A stretch of DNA of 64,000 bases. Source: Hoylesella pleuritidis JCM 14110 (GTDB taxonomy: Bacteria > Bacteroidota > Bacteroidia > Bacteroidales > Bacteroidaceae). Where the stretch lies: positions 23,334-87,333 of the forward strand of contig NZ_BAJN01000012.1 in NCBI RefSeq assembly GCF_000613725.1. The letters run 5' to 3'. Position numbers and translations under genes: made by a program. Below the pieces are notes generated by a model. The model was not told the origin of the DNA. It made no database searches and was given only the letters and a program-made list of their open reading frames with translations. Positions within the stretch are counted from its first letter, which is position 1. Each line of letters opens with the position of its first letter. Of the stretch, positions 25,109 through 34,796 are shown piece by piece.

Positions 25109-26366
25109 ATGGATAAGTTTATTGACAGACTCTTACATAATAAAACCATAAGAGATGGAGGAGTCTTTGCTTTCTTCTCTTTCCTAAATCAAGGACTCAA
25201 TTTCTTCTTGTTAATCATCCTATCTTGGTATATACTTCCCGCTTCTTATGGTAAATTAAACTTGTTTTATACAAGTGTGAGCGTTGTTTCATTTGTCATC
25301 TGTTTATGCACATCGGGAATTGTTAGTATAAAGTATTTCAAGGTGACAAGGGAAATTTTGTCAAAATACATAAACGTTGTATTGTTAACAACCCTCATAA
25401 TATCAGGTCTGTTACTGCTATCTATATCTTTTTTTTATCCATTTCTTACGAGGATTGCCAATATAGAATTATCTATGCAGATATGGTGTGTCTATTTATG
25501 TGCTGTATCAGTGATGTATAATCTCTTGCTAGATATATATAGATTAGAAGAAAAATCAATTAAGTATGGTGTTTTTACGATAATATCAACATTACTAAAT
25601 ATATGTGCATCTCTAATTTTAGTTGTCGCGTTAAAACAAGATTGGTATGGACGTGTTGAAGCTAATATAATTACTTCAACAGCCTTTTTGTTTATAGGGA
25701 TATATCTGCTTTTTAAGAAAAAATATTTAACCTTGGAAAAACCGACGAAGGAGATTTATAAGGAGACATTATCTTATGGAATTCCACTGATCCCACATAG
25801 CAGTAACGGTTTTCTCAGACAAGGAATGGATCGCTATATTATTAATTCACATTTTACATCGTCATCAGTCGGACTATTCAGTTTTGCTATTAATTTTGCC
25901 TTTATTATATATTCTGTAGGTTCTGCTTTCAATAAATCAAATTCTGTATATATATATAAGTCGTTATCGTACGGACAAGAGGGTGTCAAGGCTAAATTGA
26001 GAAAGCAGACTGTCTATATACTAGTATTCTATTTAGGATTTTCTCTTCTACTTTGTATCTTATGCAGACTTCTCATACCCATTCTTTTCCCTAATTATAA
26101 GGACTCTGTTATATATCTTTTCCCTCTTTGTATGAGCTGCTTCTTTCAATGTGTTTATTTGCAATTCTGTAATTTTTTTGTTTTATTTCAAAAAGACAAA
26201 AGAGTTGATGTATATGACAGTAGGAGTTTCGTTAGTGCATCTGCCTTTATCCTTATTGTTAACAAGATATTCCGTGTTGTATGCAGCATATATTAGTATG
26301 TTGTCTTCTTTCATTGAGGCCTTGTTGGTATACGCATATTCACGCAAATTATATAAAATCATTTAG
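25109..26366 (+). CDS. wzx: Wzx-type oligosaccharide flippase, one-base frameshift
   Basis: The restored product has about 418 residues and about 12 membrane segments (MATE/polysaccharide-synt family), starting DGGVFAFFSFLNQGLNFFLLI and with YGIPLIPHSSNGFLRQGMDRYII in the middle. The first frame runs to 26296. The true end FYFKKTKELMYMTVGV...YSRKLYKII lies in another frame ending at 26366. Removing one T from the T7 run at 26173-26179 joins them. It should flip the undecaprenyl-linked repeat unit to the periplasm. It lies between the candidate sialyltransferase and the first acyltransferase. Confidence 0.8.
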
Positions 26367-26381
26367 AATGCATAGAAAACC

Positions 26382-27383
26382 ATGAAACAGGAAAGAGTAC
26401 ATTGGGTAGATATTGCAAAATGCTTATTAATAATCTGCGTAATAGTGTATCATATCCCTGTTTTTGCCGAACAAAATGGAGTTCACGGATTGGAATGGAT
26501 GTATGGTATGAGACCTTTATTTCGGGCTTATTTTATGCCTGCATTTTTTGTGATAACAGGGTTTTGTAGTTTATTTAATGCTTCTTCTTTCTGGAGTTTT
26601 GCTTATAAGAACTTTAAACTTCTGATGATTCCTAATTTTCTACTTGTGGTTGGCACGCCAGTGAGTTCTTTTCTTTTAAGTAGAAATATGAACATTGTAG
26701 TTTATATCGAAGCAGTTAAGGACTTTTTTATTTCAGGAGGTTTTTGGTTTCTTACATCGCTTTTCTTTGCTAAGCTGGTATACTATGCAATGAAACGTTT
26801 CGGTAAATCAATGTTGTTATTAGGGGTGATGTCTTTGGGAATAATGGTTACAGGAATTATTCTTCATGATATGGGAGTTCTTAATTTTTGGTGTTTTCAA
26901 AACACTTTGGTGCTCATCCCATTTCTCTGGATAGGTCAGCTGATATATAGGTATCAAGTAATGTTGTTTAGATTTAAGAATCTTATTATGCTAAGTTCTT
27001 TATATCCAATTGGGCTTTTATTGTTTTACTTGATATGTAAAGGTGATGAACCCTTTGTAACACTTCACGTAACTGTTGGTATAAAAGAGCTTCCTGCATT
27101 CTTGATCTTAACGATATCTGGTACATTCCTTTGTTTTACGGTATCTAGATGGATTCCTCAAAACAAAGTAATGGAATACATTGGCAGGGAGTCTTTAACT
27201 ATTTATCTTTTCCACATGTATTTTCTACTGAAGCTTTTACCCCATTTGTCAAACGTAATTGTTTCTGGTGTGATGAGGTGCGTTTCAGGTATCCTAATAG
27301 TAATTGCCACCCTTGTTTTCTGTACGATAGTTAATGTTATTCTGAATACTAAGTATCTTAAATGGGTACTAGGTAAATTTTAA
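26382..27383 (+). CDS. Membrane O-acyltransferase (acyltransferase 3 family)
   Basis: The product is 333 residues with about ten membrane segments. The start VHWVDIAKCLLIICVIVYH carries the catalytic His after the first helix, and MRPLFRAYFMPAFFVITG matches the second family block. Members of this family (WecH, OafA, NeuO-unrelated) usually acetylate sugars of the repeat unit from cytosolic acetyl-CoA. It follows wzx by 15 bases. Which sugar is modified cannot be told. Confidence 0.82.
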   Translation: MKQERVHWVDIAKCLLIICVIVYHIPVFAEQNGVHGLEWMYGMRPLFRAYFMPAFFVITGFCSLFNASSFWSFAYKNFKLLMIPNFLLVVGTPVSSFLLSRNMNIVVYIEAVKDFFISGGFWFLTSLFFAKLVYYAMKRFGKSMLLLGVMSLGIMVTGIILHDMGVLNFWCFQNTLVLIPFLWIGQLIYRYQVMLFRFKNLIMLSSLYPIGLLLFYLICKGDEPFVTLHVTVGIKELPAFLILTISGTFLCFTVSRWIPQNKVMEYIGRESLTIYLFHMYFLLKLLPHLSNVIVSGVMRCVSGILIVIATLVFCTIVNVILNTKYLKWVLGKF

Positions 27384-27393
27384 ACTTCTTGAA

Positions 27394-28275
27394 ATGGACG
27401 TTTCCGTAATTATAGTAAATTATAATACTAAAACTTTAACTTCAGACTGTATTGATAGTATTATAGAAAAGACTCAAGGAGTCGACTATGAAATAATTTT
27501 GGTGGATAATATGTCTGAGGATGGCTCAAAAGAGTTTTTTGAGAGTGATGAACGTTTATCAACATACATTTATAATAATACAAATTATGGTTTCGGTATT
27601 GCTAATAATATAGGGATGAAAGCGGCTAAAGGGAAGTATTTTTTTTTGCTTAATTCTGATACCTTACTGGTCAACAATGCAATAAAGGAATTCTTCGATT
27701 ATGCGGAGAAAAACGATGATGGTTCTGTATACGGTTGTTATCTTGTAGATAAAAATAATGCAGACAATCTTTCATATTTTGATTTTCCGGCATTTACAGT
27801 ATCTGAGTTTATCAAGAAAAGATTTTTCAGAACGTTAAAAAAAGAAGACTACTCAATTAAGTATGTTGAGGCGATAACGGGAGCGGATCTTTTTGTTCCA
27901 CGGCGTACAATTGAATTGATTGGTGGTTTTAATCCTAATATCTTTTTATATGGTGAAGAGAGTGAATTACAGTATAGAATGAAAAAGAAAGGAATAGCCC
28001 GGATTATTTTACCAATGCCTAAAATTATTCATTTTGGGAAACAAAGTATGACTTTCTCTGTTTTGAAGCAGGTGAAAATGCTGGATAGCAGTTTTACAGT
28101 TTTAAAGCTACATATGAATACACCGACTTATCTACTTGCAAGAATATATTATGCTGCAAATTATTCATTGCGTGCTTTGTTATGTTTGCTGAATGGTCGG
28201 AATGGAGCAAAAGAGATATTCTTAGGAGCTTTCAGACGGGTGGAACTCAAAGATTACGATTTAAAAATTCTATGA
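27394..28275 (+). CDS. Family 2 glycosyltransferase (rhamnosyltransferase-like)
   Basis: The product is 293 residues with a GT-A fold: VSVIIVNYNTKTLTSDCIDSI, VDNMSEDGSKEFF, NTNYGFGIANNIGMKAAKGKYFFLLNSDTLL and GGFNPNIFLYGEESELQYRMKKKG. This last block is typical of the WbbL/RfbF-type subgroup that often transfers deoxyhexoses. Its stop overlaps the next ATG by four bases (ATGA, 28272-28275), so the two genes are coupled. Sugar and linkage are unknown. Confidence 0.83.
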   Translation: MDVSVIIVNYNTKTLTSDCIDSIIEKTQGVDYEIILVDNMSEDGSKEFFESDERLSTYIYNNTNYGFGIANNIGMKAAKGKYFFLLNSDTLLVNNAIKEFFDYAEKNDDGSVYGCYLVDKNNADNLSYFDFPAFTVSEFIKKRFFRTLKKEDYSIKYVEAITGADLFVPRRTIELIGGFNPNIFLYGEESELQYRMKKKGIARIILPMPKIIHFGKQSMTFSVLKQVKMLDSSFTVLKLHMNTPTYLLARIYYAANYSLRALLCLLNGRNGAKEIFLGAFRRVELKDYDLKIL

Positions 28276-29273
28276 GGATTAAATATTGGATAGCTTATTT
28301 CTTGGATTTATTTATTCGAGAACCGAGACTGATTCTAAAATATTACAGAACGTTTAGCTTTTCCCAACGTAAGGTAGCTGGAGAGCGTTTGATTTTTATG
28401 GCTGATGGAAAATTTCCTCATGGGGGTATGTTCGATCGTTTGAAAGGAGCAGTCTCTGTATATGCAGTTTCTAAGGTCCAAGGAAAGGAGTTTAAATTGA
28501 ACTTCTCTTCGCCTTTTAGTTTAGAAAGGTATTTAGAACCCAATCTATATGATTGGACTATTAATCAAACAGAACTAAATTATCATTATCCTTCGTCTCG
28601 TCCCCTTTTCTTATATGGGGAATGTCTGCATCCTTGCCGGCTTATTAAAGTTCGGAACTGTGAAGTACATTTTTATTATGGTTATGACTCTCTTGATTAT
28701 ATAAATTCTAAGTATGATGTTGATTATGATTGGGGGAAACTGTATCATGAACTCTTCCGTCCTACCGCTTATTTGCAAAAATATATAGATTTTTATAAGA
28801 AAGATGTCGGAAAAGATTATGTTACGCTTCATTTTCGCTTCTTAAATCTTTTGGGTGATCGTACAGAATTTGATATAAATCCCACTTTATGCACAGTGCG
28901 GCAACGTGAGTTGATGGATCTGTCTGTGGAAAAGATGAAATGTATAAAGGCAAAATATCCGTTTTATCGAATAATGTTGGCTACGGATAGCAATCGTTTT
29001 ACGGAATATGTCAGAGAACAGCTCCCTGATGTATATATCGTGCCAGGAGAGATACGCCATATTGGTACAACCGACGAAACGAATGATACTGAAAATATAA
29101 AAATGTTTATAGACTACTATCTGATAGCGGGAGCCAAGAAAGTTTATAATATTGTTGGGCCCGGAATGTGGAAAAGTGCATTCCCTAAGTATGCTGCAAA
29201 AATAGGAGGTGTAGAATTTGAAAGACTCATAATAAATGGAGACAGTGATAAAACAGAGGGTCTTATATCTTGA
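28272..29273 (+). CDS. Glycosyltransferase-like protein, possibly fucosyltransferase-related
   Basis: The product is 333 residues from the ATG at 28272 (MRIKYWIAYFLDL). The frame opens at 28182 inside the GT2 gene, but the coupled ATG is the better start. Features are MADGKFPHGGMFDRLKGAVSVYAVSK near the start, VTLHFRFLNLLGD in the middle and MLATDSNRFTEYV later. The HxRxxxxxGD type block with a following ATD resembles fucosyltransferase-like GT-B enzymes (GT11/GT37 relatives). I do not recognise the exact family. Its last 38 bases overlap the next gene. Confidence 0.6.
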   Translation: MRIKYWIAYFLDLFIREPRLILKYYRTFSFSQRKVAGERLIFMADGKFPHGGMFDRLKGAVSVYAVSKVQGKEFKLNFSSPFSLERYLEPNLYDWTINQTELNYHYPSSRPLFLYGECLHPCRLIKVRNCEVHFYYGYDSLDYINSKYDVDYDWGKLYHELFRPTAYLQKYIDFYKKDVGKDYVTLHFRFLNLLGDRTEFDINPTLCTVRQRELMDLSVEKMKCIKAKYPFYRIMLATDSNRFTEYVREQLPDVYIVPGEIRHIGTTDETNDTENIKMFIDYYLIAGAKKVYNIVGPGMWKSAFPKYAAKIGGVEFERLIINGDSDKTEGLIS

Positions 29274-30250
29274 TGTTGTTAAGTTTGTTGCGATTACACT
29301 TGTTTGTATAGGGCATAGTTATCCTTTGACAATAGGTTATGAAAGTCATCTGAGGCCAATCATCTATTCTTTTCACATGCCGTTGTTTATGCTTATCTGT
29401 GGATATTTTTCTGTATCTTCTTTTCAAAGAAACTTTAAATACTTCTTGAAGCAAAAGACAACACAATTGTTAATTCCGGCTTTCTCCGGAATAATGCTAT
29501 CACTTTGCTTGATGTTTATTCTTGCAAGTGAAAGTATTTTCTTGTCTACCGTTGTCGCTGAATTATATGGAGGGCTATGGTTTTTAAAGACCCTATTTAT
29601 TTGTTATCTGATCGTTTACGTTTTCAAAAGATTTTATTTGCCAGACTGGTTTGCCTGTCTTAGTTCGATAATCCTTTTTCTAATTCTTCCATACGGAGGG
29701 ACATTACAAGTGAATTTTCTACTTATAATGTTTTGGATGGGTTATTTTGTTAATAAGAGTAAATGTGCGGGGGGGGGGTAATTGCAAATTACTATTAACG
29801 TCAATGTCGCTATTACTATTTATACTCGTAATATATATTGGTATGGCTCAGCCTGTGCAACAAATTACATCAGAAGTCATATTTACTCATCCTTTAGATT
29901 TGGTTCGTCAATTTTTTGTAGGTATTGCAGGTTCAATCTCTATGATTGGTATTATCTATTATATATGTAGAAAAACACCGGTAAATAGTACTTTTTATAA
30001 AATTCTTACATGGTTGGGGACTGTCGGGCGTTATACTTTGGGAATTTATGTTGTTCAGACGTTACTTTTAGAGCGTCTGTTTTATACACTATGTCCAAAG
30101 ATTAATCATTTTGCATCATATACTCTGATTGATTTTGTTTTTACACCAATAATTGGTATTGCCTTTTCTTTTTTATCATACTATACTGTTTTATTTTTGA
30201 AAAAGAATAGGTATATGAATTTACTGTTATTTGGAGGAAGTTATAAATAG
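29236..30250 (+). CDS. Acyltransferase 3 family protein, interrupted at a G10 tract
   Basis: With the frame restored, the product is about 338 residues and about ten membrane segments, beginning RVLYLDVVKFVAITLVCIGHSYPL (catalytic His) and YSFHMPLFMLICGYFS. The present frame stops at 29781, right after a run of ten G at 29769-29778. The rest (NCKLLLTSMSLLLFILV to LLLFGGSYK) follows in another frame to 30250. Nine or twelve G would give the full protein. This is the classic arrangement for on/off phase variation of a surface modification. The last sense codon is followed directly by the stop before the next gene at 30251. Confidence 0.8.
29769..29778. repeat. Homopolymer G10 tract in an acyltransferase gene
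   Basis: Ten consecutive G inside a coding region that is otherwise AT-rich. It sits about half-way through the gene and puts the present sequence out of frame. Long G tracts slip easily during replication and are well-known phase-variation switches. Confidence 0.8.
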
Positions 30251-31516
30251 ATGAAAATCATATTAATATCAAATATGACACCTTATCGGGAGAATTTTAA
30301 CGGAACATCTGCTCTCCCTTATCATCTGCTTTATCGCCGTAATGCAGGGACGGAAAGTACGAATATTGCTATCGATTCAGAGTCTTGCGATACGCAGAAG
30401 GAAAAAATCGAAGTTGAAGTCTATTCATTTAATATTAATAGATTACCTGACGAGAAGATTCGTGAAGCAGAAAAAGAATTGGGGATAAAGATTCATATTA
30501 TGCCTTTGTCAAGGTGGTTTGTATTCCTTTTTAAGTTCCATTTACTTTTCTTTCGTTTATTCTTAAAGTATCCTTTACACTATTATTTGAAATTATCTCC
30601 GTTCTATATAAAAGAGATTGAGAGGTTGCATCCGGATGGAATATGGGTATATGGAGAAGAAATGTCTCGTGTTATAAACCAATTCTCTGGTTTGAAACGT
30701 GTACATACAACAGTAGATTGTACTTCTTTATATTATCACAGATTGTTGAAATCCGGGTTACTGTATGGTTGTGCAGATAGACTGAAAGCTAAAATTAACT
30801 ACCGTAAATTTTATAGACTTGAAGAACATTATTTGAATGGCAAAGACGTGAAATACCATTTGGTCGGGCAGGCAGACCGTGATTTCCTTGTGGATCATAA
30901 TTCCGAATTACAGGCCTATTTTATCAGGCATCCCCATTATGAGGTCGTTGATAGTGCTGAAAACAGAGAGTTTCATACTTCCATACGTTTGCTCATAGCA
31001 GGACAATGTAATCTATATATGCAACGAGATACAGAAGAATTGGTAAAAGAACTGTGTCTTTTCAGTGATGTATTATCCGATGGGGGAGATATTCGTGATT
31101 GCTATGAGTTGCTGTTTTTAGGAAAGGGTTGGGAACAATCCGTAGAAATTTTAGAGACGAGCGGATGGAAGGTTAAGCATATTCGGTTTGCACCAGATTA
31201 TATTAAGGAGATCAAAAAACACGATATTCAGCTTACACCGATATCTATCGGCACGGGTACAAAGGGAAAAGTGCTCGATGCCATTGCCAACGGATTGCTT
31301 GTGATAGGTACCCCCTATGCTTTAGAAAATATTGCCGTAAAATCCGGAGAGTCGTGCATTGAATACCATTCTACGGCTGAAGCCATAGACATTTTACGGA
31401 AAATTCCAATGGAAAGGAAAAAATATGAACAGATAGCCGAACAAGGAAGAGAAGCTGTATGCCGATATCATAGTCGTAAATTAATTTCCGAACAACTCTT
31501 TAATTTATTTAAATAG
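30251..31516 (+). CDS. Glycosyltransferase, GT-B type (GT4-like)
   Basis: The product is 421 residues. It starts KIILISNMTPYRENFNGTSALPYHLL, as GT4 donors sites do, and ends with the typical C-terminal nucleotide-sugar half: YELLFLGKGWEQSVEIL, IQLTPISIGTGTKGKVLDAIANGLLVIGTPYALENIAVK. The usual EX7E is not obvious; the block around KGKVLDAIANG takes its place. It starts one base after the acyltransferase stop. Donor and acceptor are unknown. Confidence 0.72.
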   Translation: MKIILISNMTPYRENFNGTSALPYHLLYRRNAGTESTNIAIDSESCDTQKEKIEVEVYSFNINRLPDEKIREAEKELGIKIHIMPLSRWFVFLFKFHLLFFRLFLKYPLHYYLKLSPFYIKEIERLHPDGIWVYGEEMSRVINQFSGLKRVHTTVDCTSLYYHRLLKSGLLYGCADRLKAKINYRKFYRLEEHYLNGKDVKYHLVGQADRDFLVDHNSELQAYFIRHPHYEVVDSAENREFHTSIRLLIAGQCNLYMQRDTEELVKELCLFSDVLSDGGDIRDCYELLFLGKGWEQSVEILETSGWKVKHIRFAPDYIKEIKKHDIQLTPISIGTGTKGKVLDAIANGLLVIGTPYALENIAVKSGESCIEYHSTAEAIDILRKIPMERKKYEQIAEQGREAVCRYHSRKLISEQLFNLFK

Positions 31517-31521
31517 GCGCA

Positions 31522-32664
31522 ATGTATCTTTATATCCTCATATTCGTTTTTGTCTTATTGGCATATTTGTTTACCTTTAAAAAGAGTGGCATCAGTAACA
31601 AACAACTTGCGTTATTGCTGGGAGGCTTGGCCGTATTTGTAGGAATTGCAGATATGCTCGGTGGCTTCGATAGGTATAGTTACGGTATGCTTTTCGATGA
31701 TCTGGCAGATGGCATCCGAAACGAGGATAGTTTCTGGGACAGTATGATCATTCAAACATATCCGAAAGAGTTGGGGTATGTTGGTCTGAACTATCTGATT
31801 GCTACCTTTACAGCCAATCGATACATATTTATCTTTATCGTCACGCTGGTTATATATGCTCTATTTTATAAATCTCTTATAGATTATACGGACAATTATC
31901 CTTTTGCCGTATTGTTGTTTTTGGGCTTGTTATTCTTTTTCTCTTTTACCTATTTAAGACAAATATTGGGAGTCGGTATAGCATGGATTTCTATTAAATA
32001 TGTGTATGAACGTAAGTTATGGAGATTTCTGTTGATTATGTTTATCGCATTCCTGATGCATAATTCCGCTCTGATATTGGTGCCAGTATATTGGCTACCG
32101 ATAAGAAAATTTAGCAAAGGAACCGTGCTGCTCGTGTTAGCTGTTTGTCTTGTTTTAGGTATTTCAGGTTTACCGAGCTCATTGTTCGAAATATATGGCT
32201 CCGCTTCGGATATGGAGATGAGGGCTTCCCGATATACAGAAGATATGGGATTTCGTGTAGCTTATTTTGTAGAAGCTGTGTTCTTCTTGTTCTTCATTCT
32301 AATCAATTATCACAAAATACCGAAAGAGCCTAAAAGAATCGTATTACTCAATGTTGCCCTGATGTTTTGTGCAATATTGCTTGTTTTCATAAAATCTGAG
32401 AATGGTGGACGCTTGGGATGGTACTATATGATTGGTATTATTTCCACATTGACTTATCTCGCTGTAGTCAAGCGGAACAGCCAGATTTATCGTTTCTCTA
32501 TGATTATAGTTTCCGCTTTGCTTTTTCTTCGTATTCTGCTGCAATGGGACAGTATGCTTTATCCCTATAAAACGTTCTTTACTAATGGGCATAGAGCAGG
32601 TGATCCCATATATGAAATGGACGAATATGATGAACAATACGATTTAGATAAATTTTATCGGTAA
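31522..32664 (+). CDS. EpsG/Wzy-type polysaccharide polymerase
   Basis: The product is 380 residues with about ten membrane segments. The stretch FSFTYLRQILGVGIAWISIKYVYERKLWRFLLIMFIAFLMHNSALILVPVYWLP is the EpsG-family hallmark (YxRQ followed by HxSAL). Such proteins polymerise undecaprenyl-linked repeat units in the Wzx/Wzy pathway. It is the only polymerase candidate in the locus and goes with the flippase at 25109. A chain-length regulator (Wzc/Wzz) and exporter (Wza) are not in the window. Confidence 0.8.
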   Translation: MYLYILIFVFVLLAYLFTFKKSGISNKQLALLLGGLAVFVGIADMLGGFDRYSYGMLFDDLADGIRNEDSFWDSMIIQTYPKELGYVGLNYLIATFTANRYIFIFIVTLVIYALFYKSLIDYTDNYPFAVLLFLGLLFFFSFTYLRQILGVGIAWISIKYVYERKLWRFLLIMFIAFLMHNSALILVPVYWLPIRKFSKGTVLLVLAVCLVLGISGLPSSLFEIYGSASDMEMRASRYTEDMGFRVAYFVEAVFFLFFILINYHKIPKEPKRIVLLNVALMFCAILLVFIKSENGGRLGWYYMIGIISTLTYLAVVKRNSQIYRFSMIIVSALLFLRILLQWDSMLYPYKTFFTNGHRAGDPIYEMDEYDEQYDLDKFYR

Positions 32665-32665
32665 A

Positions 32666-33535
32666 ATGCAGATAACCGTATTTACCCCAACTTATAACAG
32701 AGCAAGTCTATTACCAGCATTATATCAAAGCCTTTGTCGGCAGATATTTTCCGATTTCGAATGGCTTATTGTCGATGATGGTTCGGAAGACGATACAGAG
32801 AAAGTTGTCGGAGCTTTCGTTGAAGAGCATAAGATTCCGGTCCGGTATATCAGACAGGAAAATAGAGGAAAGCATGCAGCCATAAATTTAGGGGCGGATG
32901 AGGCGCAAGGAGAGTTGTTTTTCATTGTCGATAGTGACGATAGTCTACCCCGGAATTCTTTGGAAATAATCGATCGTTTTTATTCTCAAATTGCGAATGA
33001 CGTCTCGTTCGGAGGAGTTTGTGGATATATGTCTCATCACGATGGCACGGTTATAGGTCGTGGAAACGAGGATGAAATTCTTGACGCCAGTTCTGTCGAT
33101 CTGCGATATAAATACAATGTTGTCGGTGATATGGCAGAGGTTTTCAGAACAGAAGTCATAAGAAAGTTTCCTTTTCCAGTGATTCAGGGTGAGAAATTTT
33201 GTCCGGAAGTGTTGATATGGAACAGAATATCTAAGGAATACAGATTGCGTGTTTTTAAGCAAGTAATATATTATCGGGATTATTTGCAAGGCGGTCTCAC
33301 CTCTAAGATGACAGAAATAAGGATGAAAAGTCCTATTGCATCTATGATGTGCTATGCAGAAATGAATGCTTTGGATATTCCTTTTAAGGATAAATTGAAG
33401 GCGGCTGTCAATTATTGGCGTTTCTGGTTCTGTTCGAAAGCGGGAGATAAACCCAAGATAGGTAAGTCGTGGAGATGGATTAAATTCTTTGGATGGCTAA
33501 TGTATAAGAGAGATTTAAGTCAATGCAAAAAGTAA
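32666..33535 (+). CDS. Family 2 glycosyltransferase
   Basis: The product is 289 residues, GT-A fold: ITVFTPTYNRASLLPALYQSLCRQIFSDFEWLIVDDGSEDDTEKVV, then NRGKHAAINLGADEAQGELFFIVDSDDSL with the DXD-type SDD. The GKHxAxN block is typical of the subgroup adding hexoses or hexosamines in capsule loci. It starts one base after the polymerase gene. The donor is unknown. Confidence 0.85.
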   Translation: MQITVFTPTYNRASLLPALYQSLCRQIFSDFEWLIVDDGSEDDTEKVVGAFVEEHKIPVRYIRQENRGKHAAINLGADEAQGELFFIVDSDDSLPRNSLEIIDRFYSQIANDVSFGGVCGYMSHHDGTVIGRGNEDEILDASSVDLRYKYNVVGDMAEVFRTEVIRKFPFPVIQGEKFCPEVLIWNRISKEYRLRVFKQVIYYRDYLQGGLTSKMTEIRMKSPIASMMCYAEMNALDIPFKDKLKAAVNYWRFWFCSKAGDKPKIGKSWRWIKFFGWLMYKRDLSQCKK

Positions 33536-33589
33536 CATACGGTAGGATGTTATGTAAAAACGACATCTTAGGAAGAACGATTTGACATT

Positions 33590-34693
33590 ATGAAGATACT
33601 GTACGTTATAACATCTCTCTTGATGGGAGGAGCCGAAAAGCTTGTGGTGGATATGATACCACGCTTGAAAGCTGATGGACACACCGTAGATTTGGCGGTC
33701 TTTAACGGAGAAGATACGCCGCTGATGCGGAAATTATGCGTCGAAGTTCCCGAAGTCAAGATATATAAGCTTGGCCACGGATATTATAATCCGCTGTATA
33801 TATTGAAGCTGGTTAAGATTATGAGACAGTATGACATCGTGCATACGCATAACTCTTCACCTCAATTATTTGTAGCAATTGCGAGTGTGGTATGCTCGGT
33901 GGAGTTATGCTCCACCGAGCATACCACTTCCAACCGCAAACGCGGTTGGAAGTGGTATGCCCCCGTTGAAAGTTGGATGTACGATCGATACGATCGTGTG
34001 ATCTGTATCAGCAAGATTGCAGAACAGAAGTTGCGGGAATATATGGGGGGAGCATGGCTTGATGACAAATCGGAGAAATATAATCGTATCTTGACCATCA
34101 ACAACGGAGTGGATGTGGAAGCAATCCGTAATGCACAAGCTGATCAGGCGTTGGTGCAAGCTAAGGAACATCGGACTGCAATCTTGATGGTGGCCGGGTT
34201 TCGTGAAGCTAAGGATCAAGACACGCTTATCAGGGCCTTGCGTCTTTTAGGTGAGCAGTATGAAGTCTGGTTTGCAGGTATTGGTGTGAGAATGGATCTT
34301 GTCAAAGAGCTGGTCCGGGAACTCCACGTGGAAAGTCGGGTAAGATTCCTTGGATTGAGAACAGACATCCCTAATGTCTTAAAGGCTGCGGATATTATTG
34401 TGATGTCCTCCCATTGGGAGGGATTGTCACTTTCTAATGTAGAAGGAATGTCGGCAGGCAAACCTTTCATTGCCAGTGATGTGAATGGGCTACGCGAAGT
34501 AACGAAAGGATATGGACTTTTGTTTCCGAACGAAGATGAGGAAGCTTTAGCCGGGATGATTCGTAGATTGCACGACGATGTCGATTTTTATCAAGAAGTG
34601 GCGGAGCGATGTTATCTGCGAGCAAAGGAGTTTGATATCGGGCAGATGGTAGATGGCTATGAACAGGTTTATCTACAACTCTTGGAAAATTAA
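33590..34693 (+). CDS. Family 4 glycosyltransferase containing two nested hairpins
   Basis: The product is 367 residues: MKILYVITSLLMGGAEKLVVDM at the N-terminus, VHTHNSSPQLF, TEHTTSNRKRGWKWYAP, and the C-terminal MSSHWEGLSLSNVEGMSAGKPFIASDVNGLREV with the EX7E-like site. The protein is intact and in frame. It is more GC-balanced than the genes before it, so it may lie at the edge of the acquired AT-rich block. The DNA coding for residues about 100-124 forms two perfect, mutually exclusive hairpins. Confidence 0.87.
   Translation: MKILYVITSLLMGGAEKLVVDMIPRLKADGHTVDLAVFNGEDTPLMRKLCVEVPEVKIYKLGHGYYNPLYILKLVKIMRQYDIVHTHNSSPQLFVAIASVVCSVELCSTEHTTSNRKRGWKWYAPVESWMYDRYDRVICISKIAEQKLREYMGGAWLDDKSEKYNRILTINNGVDVEAIRNAQADQALVQAKEHRTAILMVAGFREAKDQDTLIRALRLLGEQYEVWFAGIGVRMDLVKELVRELHVESRVRFLGLRTDIPNVLKAADIIVMSSHWEGLSLSNVEGMSAGKPFIASDVNGLREVTKGYGLLFPNEDEEALAGMIRRLHDDVDFYQEVAERCYLRAKEFDIGQMVDGYEQVYLQLLEN
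33887..33960. repeat. Two overlapping perfect hairpins inside a GT4 gene
   Basis: Hairpin 1 pairs 33887-33904 with 33910-33927 (18 bp, loop TTATG). Hairpin 2 pairs 33919-33937 with 33942-33960 (19 bp, loop AAAC). They share GCATACCAC at 33919-33927, so only one can form at a time. The word GTGGTATGC occurs at 33887-33895 and 33952-33960 and its complement at 33919-33927. Confidence 0.75.
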
Positions 34694-34796
34694 AGGCTGA
34701 TTTTATATACATATTATACATTCATCAATAAGGCGTTGATTTATAAGTAATTAAGGGGGTGAATGAAAAATAACACTTAATACATCTATATACACA

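Noticed and set aside
24997..26179. A6 and T7 runs as phase-variation switches
   Set aside because: Runs of six or seven A/T are common in this AT-rich block and slip little. Together with the short G/C runs elsewhere they fit a base-calling bias better. Only the G10 tract is kept as a switch candidate.
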